From contig NZ_AXUS01000001.1 of the NCBI RefSeq assembly GCF_000498755.1, forward strand, positions 124,001 to 188,000: DNA of 64,000 nt. The letters run 5' to 3'. Below the pieces are notes generated by a model. The model saw only the letters and a list, made by a program, of their open reading frames with translations, made no database searches and had not been told where the DNA came from. This stretch comes from Clostridioides mangenotii TR (GTDB taxonomy: Bacteria > Bacillota > Clostridia > Peptostreptococcales > Peptostreptococcaceae). Position numbers and translations under genes: made by a program. Of the stretch, positions 17,952-25,569 are shown in pieces (the first letter of the stretch is position 1; each line of letters starts with the position of its first letter).

Positions 17952-18455
17952 ATGAAAGGAAATACTAAAAAAATTGCTGTTACAGCTTTAATAGCAGCAG
18001 TATACGCAGTTCTTACAATCTCTCTTGGATTTATGAGTTACTCAAATATCCAGTTCAGAGTTGCTGAAATTATGATACTTTTGGCGTTTATAGACAAAGA
18101 CTACATACCAGGACTTACTTTGGGATGTTTTCTGGCAAATATATTAGGAGTTTACGGTATACCAGATACGATATTTGGAACACTTGCAACGTTTATAAGT
18201 GCATGTTTAGTTTATCAAACAGGTAAACAACTGGGTAAAAGCACGATGTCACTGATAATAGCATCTCTGTGGCCAGCTGTAGTCAACGCTCTTATAATAG
18301 GTTGGATGTTGAACAAGTTTGTAGGATTACCTTTAATCTTATCTATGGCGCAAGTTGGAATTGGAGAGTTTGTTGTTATAACAATAGCAGGTATACCACT
18401 TTTTAAAGCAGTTGAAGGTAAATATGGTATTTTAGTAAAAAACGCTTTTAATTAA
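17952..18455 (+). CDS. queT: Queuosine precursor transporter QueT
   Basis: A 167-residue ECF S-component membrane protein of the QueT family, which imports a queuosine precursor. Typical segments are FMSYSNIQFRVAEIMILLAF, GLTLGCFLANILG and the C-terminal MAQVGIGEFVVITIAGIPLF. It starts with ATG after TAGGAGGAA. The preQ1-I riboswitch directly upstream supports both the substrate class and the control. Single gene, terminated at 18483. Confidence 0.95.
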   Translation: MKGNTKKIAVTALIAAVYAVLTISLGFMSYSNIQFRVAEIMILLAFIDKDYIPGLTLGCFLANILGVYGIPDTIFGTLATFISACLVYQTGKQLGKSTMSLIIASLWPAVVNALIIGWMLNKFVGLPLILSMAQVGIGEFVVITIAGIPLFKAVEGKYGILVKNAFN

Positions 18456-18482
18456 TAAAAGTAAATAAAATATGTATTTTTG

Positions 18483-18525
18483 AAGGATATATGAGATAAT
18501 ATTTCATATATCCTTTGTTTGTAAA
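18483..18525 (+). terminator. Terminator after queT
   Basis: A 12-bp stem (18483-18494 with 18504-18515) is followed by TTGTTTGT. Confidence 0.75.
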
Positions 18526-18633
18526 AAATATATTAAATTTAAATATAAATTTCAAAAATTATAAAATATTTTGTAGAATTGTATTATATAGGATAATAAG
18601 TAAAAATAATATACAATAGTTAGGAGCATTTTA

Positions 18634-19350
18634 ATGGAAGAAATGGTAAAGAGCGCTAAAATTATAGCAATAGGTGATGAAGGAATAAATAACTTAAAAC
18701 ATATAGAAAAAGATATTATAGGAAATATGGATACTGAAAAGATTGAAATAAATCAAGATGTAGACAAAGAATATATTAGAAGTATTTTTGACGGTATTGA
18801 GATGCTATTTTTAATCTACTCATCAGAAGATAAAAGGACTAGTGATATTGTAAAAGCAATATCTTATATGTCTTCAGAGAGGAGAGTTTTATCAATAGGT
18901 ATAAACACTTTATTTGATGATAAAAAAGAAGATATGGGAGTAAATAGAGAGTTTAGATTGCATACTGAAGAACTTAGTGAGTTCACAAACATGATGAATT
19001 TGATTGTAGAATCAATTTCTGATTTAACTCTACTTTACTTAGATATAACAGATTTAAAAGAAGTGATAGCAAATGAAAAAGGTATAGGTTACTCTTATGT
19101 AGAATTTAAACAAAGTGATGATTACATTAATGTAGCAAAAAATATAATCGACAGTATGAAATCAATAGGTAATGTTTTTTTAAACAAGAAAAGCCTTATG
19201 CTTATTGAAGGAAAAATAAGTCTAGAGGATGTAAATAAACTTACTGATTGTATTTATGAGATAAAAGAAGAGAATTACGATATAATTTTCTCTCTAAATC
19301 TAAAGGAAAATGATGATAATAAAGTGAAAATTGGATTAATTCATAATTAA
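18634..19350 (+). CDS. Degenerate FtsZ-like protein (predicted GTP-binding signature lost)
   Basis: A 238-residue protein that I read as a divergent FtsZ/tubulin-fold paralogue. KIIAIGDEGINNLKHI (residues 9-24) matches the FtsZ T1 start 'KViGvGGGGnNav'. ISDLTLLYLDITDLKEVIANEKG (128-150, in part) matches FtsZ 'ISDLI...LDFADVKTIM.nkG', with the T7 aspartates D137 and D140 kept. LEDVNKLTDCIYEI and DIIFSLNLKEN match the C-terminal domain. The T4 signature GGGTGTG is absent: the equivalent stretch (62-72) reads YSSEDKRTSDI. It is also shorter than FtsZ and has no C-terminal tail peptide. It probably does not bind or polymerise with GTP. It lies 78 bases before the sigma-54 activator gene on the same strand. 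Confidence 0.65.
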   Translation: MEEMVKSAKIIAIGDEGINNLKHIEKDIIGNMDTEKIEINQDVDKEYIRSIFDGIEMLFLIYSSEDKRTSDIVKAISYMSSERRVLSIGINTLFDDKKEDMGVNREFRLHTEELSEFTNMMNLIVESISDLTLLYLDITDLKEVIANEKGIGYSYVEFKQSDDYINVAKNIIDSMKSIGNVFLNKKSLMLIEGKISLEDVNKLTDCIYEIKEENYDIIFSLNLKENDDNKVKIGLIHN

Positions 19351-19428
19351 TTTGCAACTTAATAAGAACTTAGCTTTTATATGATATAATATATTGATAT
19401 ATATTTTAATAATTTGGAGTTGGTATGA

Positions 19429-20469
19429 TTGTTAAGACAGGATGATTCAACAATTTATGAAGGAATAAAAGTACACAACGTCTGGGGAACCACTACAGTT
19501 GACTCTATAATTGGCGAATCTGATGTGATGATTGCACTAAAGAATCGAATAAAGAAAATAGGCAATAGCGATTCTACAGTTGCAATAATGGGAGAGAGCG
19601 GTACAGGAAAAGAACTTATTGCTAGAGCTATACACCTAGCAGGCAATAGAGGAAATCAAATGTTTGTTGCTCTAAACTGTGCAGCTATACCAGAACCGCT
19701 CCTTGAGAGTGAACTGTTTGGATATGTAAAAGGTGCATTTAGTGGTGCAGATGCTAAGGGTAAAGTAGGAAAATTTGAACTTGCCAATGGTGGAGTAGTC
19801 TTTCTAGATGAAATAGGTGATATGCCACTTCAGCTTCAATCAAAACTTTTAAGAGTGCTTCAGGAAAAGAAATTTACAAGAATAGGCTCAAATGAACTAT
19901 TGGATATTGATGTTAGAATTGTATCCGCGACCAATCAGGATTTATATAAATTGGTTGAAGAAAAAAAGTTTAGAGAAGATTTATATTATAGATTAAATGT
20001 AATACCAGTAGAAGTTCCCCCGTTGAGAGAAAGGGGAGAAGATATACAGATATTAATAGATAACTTTATAGATAAATATTCTAGAAAGTTGAAGAAAAAT
20101 GTCACTTCTATAGACCCTGAAGTAGAGTATATTTTTAATCACTATCCATGGCCTGGTAATATTAGAGAACTTGAAAATGCTATTGAGTTGGCTATTAATT
20201 TGCTTGAAAGCGATGGCGTTATTCACAAAGGTCTAGTTAATAGAAAAATAATTGAATACTTTAAAATGAATAAAAAACAAAATAAGTCTTTAGATGATAG
20301 TATATGCGATATATCAAACAGCCAAGAGATACTGACGCTAGACGAATTTGAAAAGCTGTACATAAAAAAGGTAGTTGAGCATTTCGGAAATGATACTAAA
20401 TCAAAAAAATTAGCTGCAAAAAAACTAGGAATATCTTTAGCAACGCTGTATAGAAAAATTGAAGGATAA
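19429..20469 (+). CDS. Sigma-54-dependent transcriptional activator without sensor domain
   Basis: A 346-residue bacterial enhancer-binding protein: AAA+ ATPase plus C-terminal Fis-type HTH (about residues 325-345, KKLGISLATLYRKI). Walker A GESGTGKE is at 55-62, Walker B GGVVFLDEIGD at about 121-131, and the sigma-54 contact loop at 102-107 reads GAFSGA instead of the usual GAFTGA. Only about 28 residues precede the AAA+ domain, so no PAS/GAF/receiver input domain is present. The start TTG follows GGAG; an ATG four bases earlier opens only a six-codon frame. It ends before a strong terminator, and the next promoter (20684) is of the -24/-12 type, so it probably controls the purine operon. Confidence 0.92.
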   Translation: MLRQDDSTIYEGIKVHNVWGTTTVDSIIGESDVMIALKNRIKKIGNSDSTVAIMGESGTGKELIARAIHLAGNRGNQMFVALNCAAIPEPLLESELFGYVKGAFSGADAKGKVGKFELANGGVVFLDEIGDMPLQLQSKLLRVLQEKKFTRIGSNELLDIDVRIVSATNQDLYKLVEEKKFREDLYYRLNVIPVEVPPLRERGEDIQILIDNFIDKYSRKLKKNVTSIDPEVEYIFNHYPWPGNIRELENAIELAINLLESDGVIHKGLVNRKIIEYFKMNKKQNKSLDDSICDISNSQEILTLDEFEKLYIKKVVEHFGNDTKSKKLAAKKLGISLATLYRKIEG

Positions 20470-20513
20470 GATTTTTCTTTTCTCAATTTTAAAAACTGTT
20501 ATATAAATATTAG

Positions 20514-20553
20514 AAAAAGTACTTTGAAATCGATTTCAAAGTACTTTTTTATT
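20514..20553 (+). terminator. Terminator after the sigma-54 activator gene
   Basis: A near-perfect palindromic stem, AAAAAGTACTTTGAAA at 20514-20529 with 20533-20548, continues into TTTTTT. It separates the regulator from the operon it faces. Confidence 0.9.
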
Positions 20554-20683
20554 ATTCAAAGGAGTTTTTTGGAAAGAATTTAATAATTTTAACAAAAAAT
20601 TAACAATATGTAAGATTAGACTTATAAGCCTTCATGATGATTATTTGGAAAAATAAAACTGATTTCATATAAAAAATCAAAAC

Positions 20684-20700
20684 TTGGCATCATTTATGCT
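20684..20700 (+). promoter_or_regulatory. Sigma-54 (-24/-12) promoter of the purine operon
   Basis: TTGGCAT (20684-20690) and TGCT (20697-20700) place GG and GC exactly ten bases apart, as in the sigma-54 consensus TGGCAC-N5-TTGCW. It lies about 84 bases before the first permease ATG, directly downstream of the activator gene and its terminator. The start point is predicted near 20711. Confidence 0.75.
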
Positions 20701-20783
20701 TTAAATTAAGTCAAAGGCAATTGACATAAAACATAATATCTAAACTTAAATTGACCTTATAAAATTGTTAGGAGTGATTTTCG

Positions 20784-22175
20784 TTGGAAAAGAACAAGGT
20801 TACAAATGAATCTGTATTTGATCTTGAAGGAAAACCGCCATTATTAAAATGTCTGCCGCTATCGTTACAACATATACTCGCTATGATAGTTGGTACAGTA
20901 GCCGTTCCGATAGTAGTTGGGAGCGCAGTAGGTGTACCAGGAGACCAGATAACGCTCTTAGTACAGTATGCACTCATAACAGCAGGTGTGGCTACACTAA
21001 TTCAGCTTTATCCGCTATTTGGATTAGGATCTGGTTTACCGATAATCTACGGTATAGGTTTCACCTATGTACCAACATTAGTGGCCGTGGCGAAAGGATA
21101 TGGTATAGCTAGTATATTTGGAGCACAGATTGTAGCTGGTATTGTAACGATATCGATTGGTCTCTGTATTAAGAGAATAAGAAAATATTTTCCAAACATT
21201 GTTACTGGAACAGTTGTATTTACAATCGGTCTATCATTATTCCCAGTAGGTGTAAATTATATTGCTGGTGGTACAGGTAACGCCAACTATGGATCATTAG
21301 CAAACTGGGCTTTGGCTACATTTACACTAGCGGTAGTAATTGGATTAAATCAATTTTCAAAAGGATACGCTAAGTTAGCATCTCTATTTTTAGGTATTAT
21401 GATTGGTTATGCTGTTGCATTTGTATTTGGAATGGTTGATTTATCTCCTATCAAAGAAGCGGGATGGGTGGCTTTGCCAAAACCTTTAGCGTTTGGAATA
21501 CAATTTGATCTACCAGTTGTAATATCAGTTGCGATAGTAAGTATTGTAAATGCAATCCAAAGTATAGGTGACCTTTCAGCTACAACTATAAGTGGCATGG
21601 ATAGAGATATCACAGGAAAAGAGCTATCAAGAGGAGTTATAGGCTCTGGTGTCGCAACTATCTTTGGATCAATATTTGGAGGACTTCCTCCATCAGCATA
21701 CAGTCAAAATGTTGGGATTGTAGCTATGAATAAGGTTATAAGTAAATATGTATTTGCTATTGCTGGAATATTCATGCTATTAGCTGGATTTATACCGAAA
21801 TTTGGTTCGCTTATGACAACCATCCCATATGCAGTTTTAGGAGGGGCTACAATGTCAATCTTTAGTATGATAATGATGACAGGTATGAGACTTATATTTA
21901 CTCAGGAGCTATCATCAAGAAATACAATAATTGTTGGTCTAGCAATAGCCCTTGCAATGGGAATAACTTCTGTACCAGAAGCTCAAGTATTGTTTCCGGA
22001 GTTTGTACAGATGGTATTTGGAGAATCTCCAATAGTAATAGCTGCAATAGTTGCATTTACTTTAAACTTAATAATACCTGAGAAGAGTTTAGCTCAAGAA
22101 TCCAAAGAAAGGGCGGAAATGGAATCAGGAAAGAAGTCAAAAACTAAAGACTTGGAAAAGGAATTAAATTCATAG
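20784..22175 (+). CDS. NCS2 family purine/xanthine-type permease (first copy)
   Basis: A 463-residue nucleobase:cation symporter of the NCS2/NAT family, with LPLSLQHILAMIVGTVAVPI at the N-terminus and the NAT-type SAYSQNVG loop in TM10. The substrate-binding TM8 position that is usually Glu in purine and pyrimidine NCS2 carriers reads Gln (IQSIGDLSATT). It probably imports xanthine, urate or a related purine for the downstream enzymes. The TTG start follows AGGAGTG. First gene of the sigma-54 operon; 46 bases separate it from its paralogue. Confidence 0.9.
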   Translation: MEKNKVTNESVFDLEGKPPLLKCLPLSLQHILAMIVGTVAVPIVVGSAVGVPGDQITLLVQYALITAGVATLIQLYPLFGLGSGLPIIYGIGFTYVPTLVAVAKGYGIASIFGAQIVAGIVTISIGLCIKRIRKYFPNIVTGTVVFTIGLSLFPVGVNYIAGGTGNANYGSLANWALATFTLAVVIGLNQFSKGYAKLASLFLGIMIGYAVAFVFGMVDLSPIKEAGWVALPKPLAFGIQFDLPVVISVAIVSIVNAIQSIGDLSATTISGMDRDITGKELSRGVIGSGVATIFGSIFGGLPPSAYSQNVGIVAMNKVISKYVFAIAGIFMLLAGFIPKFGSLMTTIPYAVLGGATMSIFSMIMMTGMRLIFTQELSSRNTIIVGLAIALAMGITSVPEAQVLFPEFVQMVFGESPIVIAAIVAFTLNLIIPEKSLAQESKERAEMESGKKSKTKDLEKELNS

Positions 22176-22221
22176 GCATAAAAATATTTAGAAAATATTT
22201 ACGTATGGGAGGATTTATTTT

Positions 22222-23577
22222 ATGAAAGTTAATAACGCATCAAAGTATGATTTAGATGGGATTCCACCTTTAAAAGAGGCGGTGCCTCTAGCTTTACAAC
22301 ATTTACTAGCGATGATAGTAGGAAATATGGTTCCAGCAATTCTTATTGCAAACGTTGTCGGACTTAATCAAACGCAGTCGACTATGCTTATACAAGGATC
22401 TATGTTGGCAGCGGGATTAGCAACATTTTTACAATTATATCCGATTCCTTTATTCAAAGGATATAAAATTGGAGCAAGACTTCCACTGATGATGGGTATG
22501 AGTTATGTATTTTTAGGGGCATGTATTTCAGTAGCAGCTGAACACGGTCTTGCAGCGCTATTTGGAGCACAGATTGCAGCGGGTGTAGTAGTCTTCTTTG
22601 TAGGATTTATTATAAAAAAGATTAGACATATTTTTACGGCTGTTATTTCGGGAACAATCATTGCATGTATGGGAATTGGACTTTTCACAACAGCTATAAA
22701 AAATTTAGCTGGCGGTGAAGGTACTGAACTTTTTGGTAATCCGATTAACTTTTTAATCGGTGGATTCGTAGCGATTATAATAATTATGATAAACAAATTC
22801 GGAAGAGGATTAGTAAAAAATTCATCAATACTTATAGGTATTGTAGTAGGATATGCGGTTTCTCTTGTAGCTGGAATAATTGATTTCTCAGCAGTACAAG
22901 GGGCAGCTTTAATATCTCTACCGACACCAGTAGCATTTGGATTAGAATTTAAACCTGAACTAATAGTTATGTTCACTATAATTTATATAATAGGAATTGT
23001 GGATATGATGGGAGCGACTACAATAGTTACGATGGGCGCAATGGACAGAGAGGTTACAGATGAAGAACTATCATCAATAGTTTTAGGTAATTCAATATCT
23101 TCAATAATATCTTCAGTTTTCTCAGCACTACCGACTGGGGTATTTAGCCAAAATACAGTAATAGTTTCAATGAATAAAGTAATAAGCAGATATGTAATCG
23201 CTTTAGGCGCTGCAGTTTTATTACTAGCAGGTGTATCACCATTTTTAGGTGCTATTATGACTACAATTCCTAACTGTGTAATAGGTGGAGCTACAATAGT
23301 AGTATTCTCATCTATAGCAATGTCAGGATTCTCTATAATAGGTTCAGACGGATTTACAGAAGAAAATAACCTTATAGCTGGAGTTTCTATAGCAGTAAGT
23401 ATAGGTGTATCTACATTCCCACAGGTATTAAATCAGTTCCCAGCTATTGTACAGACAATAGTAGGAAATTCTTATATAGTATCAGGAGCTGTTATAGCGA
23501 TTCTTCTTCAAACAGTATTTAAACTAAAGGTATTTGGTAAAGATGAAGTAGCTGCTTCAAAGGAGAAAGTCGGATAG
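22222..23577 (+). CDS. NCS2 family purine/xanthine-type permease (second copy)
   Basis: A 451-residue NCS2 carrier paralogous to the preceding gene (VPLALQHLLAMIVGNMVPAI; FSQNTVIVSMNKVISRYV). Here the TM8 Glu position reads Asp (IVDMMGATT), unlike the Gln of the first copy, so the two probably differ in substrate. About twelve to fourteen membrane segments. GGGAGG precedes the ATG. It is followed after 55 bases by an amidohydrolase gene in the same operon. Confidence 0.9.
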   Translation: MKVNNASKYDLDGIPPLKEAVPLALQHLLAMIVGNMVPAILIANVVGLNQTQSTMLIQGSMLAAGLATFLQLYPIPLFKGYKIGARLPLMMGMSYVFLGACISVAAEHGLAALFGAQIAAGVVVFFVGFIIKKIRHIFTAVISGTIIACMGIGLFTTAIKNLAGGEGTELFGNPINFLIGGFVAIIIIMINKFGRGLVKNSSILIGIVVGYAVSLVAGIIDFSAVQGAALISLPTPVAFGLEFKPELIVMFTIIYIIGIVDMMGATTIVTMGAMDREVTDEELSSIVLGNSISSIISSVFSALPTGVFSQNTVIVSMNKVISRYVIALGAAVLLLAGVSPFLGAIMTTIPNCVIGGATIVVFSSIAMSGFSIIGSDGFTEENNLIAGVSIAVSIGVSTFPQVLNQFPAIVQTIVGNSYIVSGAVIAILLQTVFKLKVFGKDEVAASKEKVG

Positions 23578-23632
23578 TATTTGAAGAAATGTATTATAAT
23601 AATAAATTTTATTTCAAATGGAGGGGATTTAA

Positions 23633-25027
23633 GTGATCGATATACTTATAAAAAATTCAATAATTGTCACGGTGAACAAAGGTAGAGAGGTTTTGTTTGA
23701 TGGGGCTATTGCAATAAAAGACGACAGAATACTGGATATAGGAAACTCTAAAGATTTAGTATTAAAATATACAGAAGTTAAAAAGGTTATGGATGGAAAT
23801 GGAAAAGTAATCTTCCCAGGATTTATAAACACTCATAACCATCTTTTCCAAGTTCTTCTTAAAGGTCTTGGAGATGATATGGCATTAGATGGATGGTTAA
23901 ACAGCATGATGTTTCCATCGGCTAAGTTTTTAACTGAACAAGACACTTACGATGCAGCTATGCACGGATGTGTAGAGGGACTGAAGAGTGGAATAACTAC
24001 AATGGTCGACTACATGCACACTCACAATAGAGCTGGTCTAACAGATGGAATTATAAAAGCTTATCAAGATTTAGGAATTAGAGGTGTAATAGGAAGAGGA
24101 TGTATCGATCTAGGTATTCACAAAGAACTAATTGAAGATGTAGAAATCGTAGAAAAAGATCTTAGAAGATTATTCGATAAATATCATAACTCTGATAATG
24201 GCAGAATCAAACTATGTGTAGCACCTTCTTCAATGTGGGCTATATCAGAAGAAATGGGCAGAATGTTGTGGAAAATAGTTAAAGATTACGATTCATATTT
24301 TACAGTTCACTTATCAGAAACTGATTTTGCAAGAAATAAAACGAAAGAGATACATGGAGAAATAGATATTAAACTACTTGAAAAGTGGGATATATTAGGG
24401 CCTGAAGTTGTAGCAGTACACTGTGTATGTGTTGATGATGAAGATATAGAAATGCTTAAAAAATACGACATCAAGGTTTCGCACAATGTTGCAAGTAATA
24501 TGTATTTAGCATCAGGTGTATCTCCTGTTCCCGAAATGCTAAAGGCTGGGATAAATGTAAGTTTAGGATTGGATGGCGCCGCTAGTAACAACTCACAGGA
24601 CATGGTAGAGCTTATGAAACTTACAGCACTTCAACATAAAGTAAACAACTGTGATCCACTAGCTATATCAGCGGAAAAAGTTTTAGAGATGGCAACTATT
24701 GAAGGGGCTAGAACTCTTAGAATGGAAGATGAAATTGGATCGCTTGAAATTGGTAAAAAAGCAGACTTAATAGTGTTTAATTCGATGATTTCTCCAAAAT
24801 CGATACCACTTCACAACCCAGTATCTACATTAGTTTACTCTTCAACTATGGACAATATAGAAACTGTAATAGTAGATGGAAACATGATAATGGAGGATGG
24901 AGACATCAAAACAATTGAAAGCGAAGAAAAAGTATATAAAAATACACAAAAGGCAGCAGAAGAATTATGTATAAGAGCTGATATAAGTAATAGAATGGAA
25001 GGCCATGTTTGGAATAGCTTGTTCTAA
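23633..25027 (+). CDS. Amidohydrolase/deaminase (COG0402), first paralogue
   Basis: A 464-residue metal-dependent hydrolase of the cytosine deaminase/TrzA/guanine deaminase group. Metal ligands are visible: H68 and H70 (PGFINTHNHLFQ), a His in TVHLSET, a His in AVHCVCVD and Asp in LGLDGAASNNSQD. The C-terminal DEIGSLEIGKKADLIVF is the usual beta-sandwich closure. Context suggests deamination of an aminated purine, for example guanine or 8-oxoguanine; this is an inference. Start GTG after GGAGGGG. It is closely similar to the gene at 29984, a duplication within the operon. Confidence 0.88.
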   Translation: MIDILIKNSIIVTVNKGREVLFDGAIAIKDDRILDIGNSKDLVLKYTEVKKVMDGNGKVIFPGFINTHNHLFQVLLKGLGDDMALDGWLNSMMFPSAKFLTEQDTYDAAMHGCVEGLKSGITTMVDYMHTHNRAGLTDGIIKAYQDLGIRGVIGRGCIDLGIHKELIEDVEIVEKDLRRLFDKYHNSDNGRIKLCVAPSSMWAISEEMGRMLWKIVKDYDSYFTVHLSETDFARNKTKEIHGEIDIKLLEKWDILGPEVVAVHCVCVDDEDIEMLKKYDIKVSHNVASNMYLASGVSPVPEMLKAGINVSLGLDGAASNNSQDMVELMKLTALQHKVNNCDPLAISAEKVLEMATIEGARTLRMEDEIGSLEIGKKADLIVFNSMISPKSIPLHNPVSTLVYSSTMDNIETVIVDGNMIMEDGDIKTIESEEKVYKNTQKAAEELCIRADISNRMEGHVWNSLF

Positions 25028-25097
25028 GACGGATTTAAACTAATATTTCAAATTGTAAATTCCATAAAAGCGTTTATTTATTCTTAGGAGGTTAAAT

Positions 25098-25568
25098 ATG
25101 AAACAGATAAAATTAGATGTAAATAATTATATTTACGATGTCTATATAGAAGATAATGAAACTCTTTTATATGTACTTCGTGAAAAATTAAATTTAACTG
25201 GGGCAAAAAAAGGATGCAATAGCGGTAGTTGCGGTGCATGTAAAGTTTTAATAGACGGTGTTGATACTAAAACTTGTAAAGCGCTTGCTAAAGACTTTGA
25301 ATATAAAAAGATTGTTACAATTGAGGGATTTGCAGATGGAGATAAGCTTCATCCAATACAGGAATCATTTATTGAAGTAGGAGCAGTTCAATGTGGCTAC
25401 TGTACTCCTGGAATGATTATAACAACGCAGGGACTTCTAAATAGAAATCAATCTCCTAATGAAGATGAAATTAGAAAAGCTTTTAACGGAAGTCTCTGTC
25501 GATGTACTGGATATGTAAAAATTATAGAAGCAGTTAAGTTATCTGCTAGAAAGTTAGGGGGTAAGTAA
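25098..25568 (+). CDS. Molybdenum hydroxylase 2Fe-2S subunit, set 2
   Basis: A 156-residue two-cluster iron-sulfur subunit. Cluster ligands are C40, C45, C48, C60 (GCNSGSCGAC) and C99, C102, C134, C136 (QCGYC, LCRCTGY). AGGAGG precedes the ATG. It is coupled to the Mo subunit one base downstream. No FAD-subunit gene accompanies this pair, unlike sets 1 and 3, so electrons may pass to a shared FAD subunit or to the flavodoxin-like protein at 27882. Confidence 0.95.
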   Translation: MKQIKLDVNNYIYDVYIEDNETLLYVLREKLNLTGAKKGCNSGSCGACKVLIDGVDTKTCKALAKDFEYKKIVTIEGFADGDKLHPIQESFIEVGAVQCGYCTPGMIITTQGLLNRNQSPNEDEIRKAFNGSLCRCTGYVKIIEAVKLSARKLGGK

Positions 25569-25569
25569 T

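Noticed and set aside
20554-20783. Purine riboswitch in front of the NCS2 permeases
   Set aside because: The conserved purine-aptamer loop sequences are not present; a sigma-54 promoter explains the control region better.
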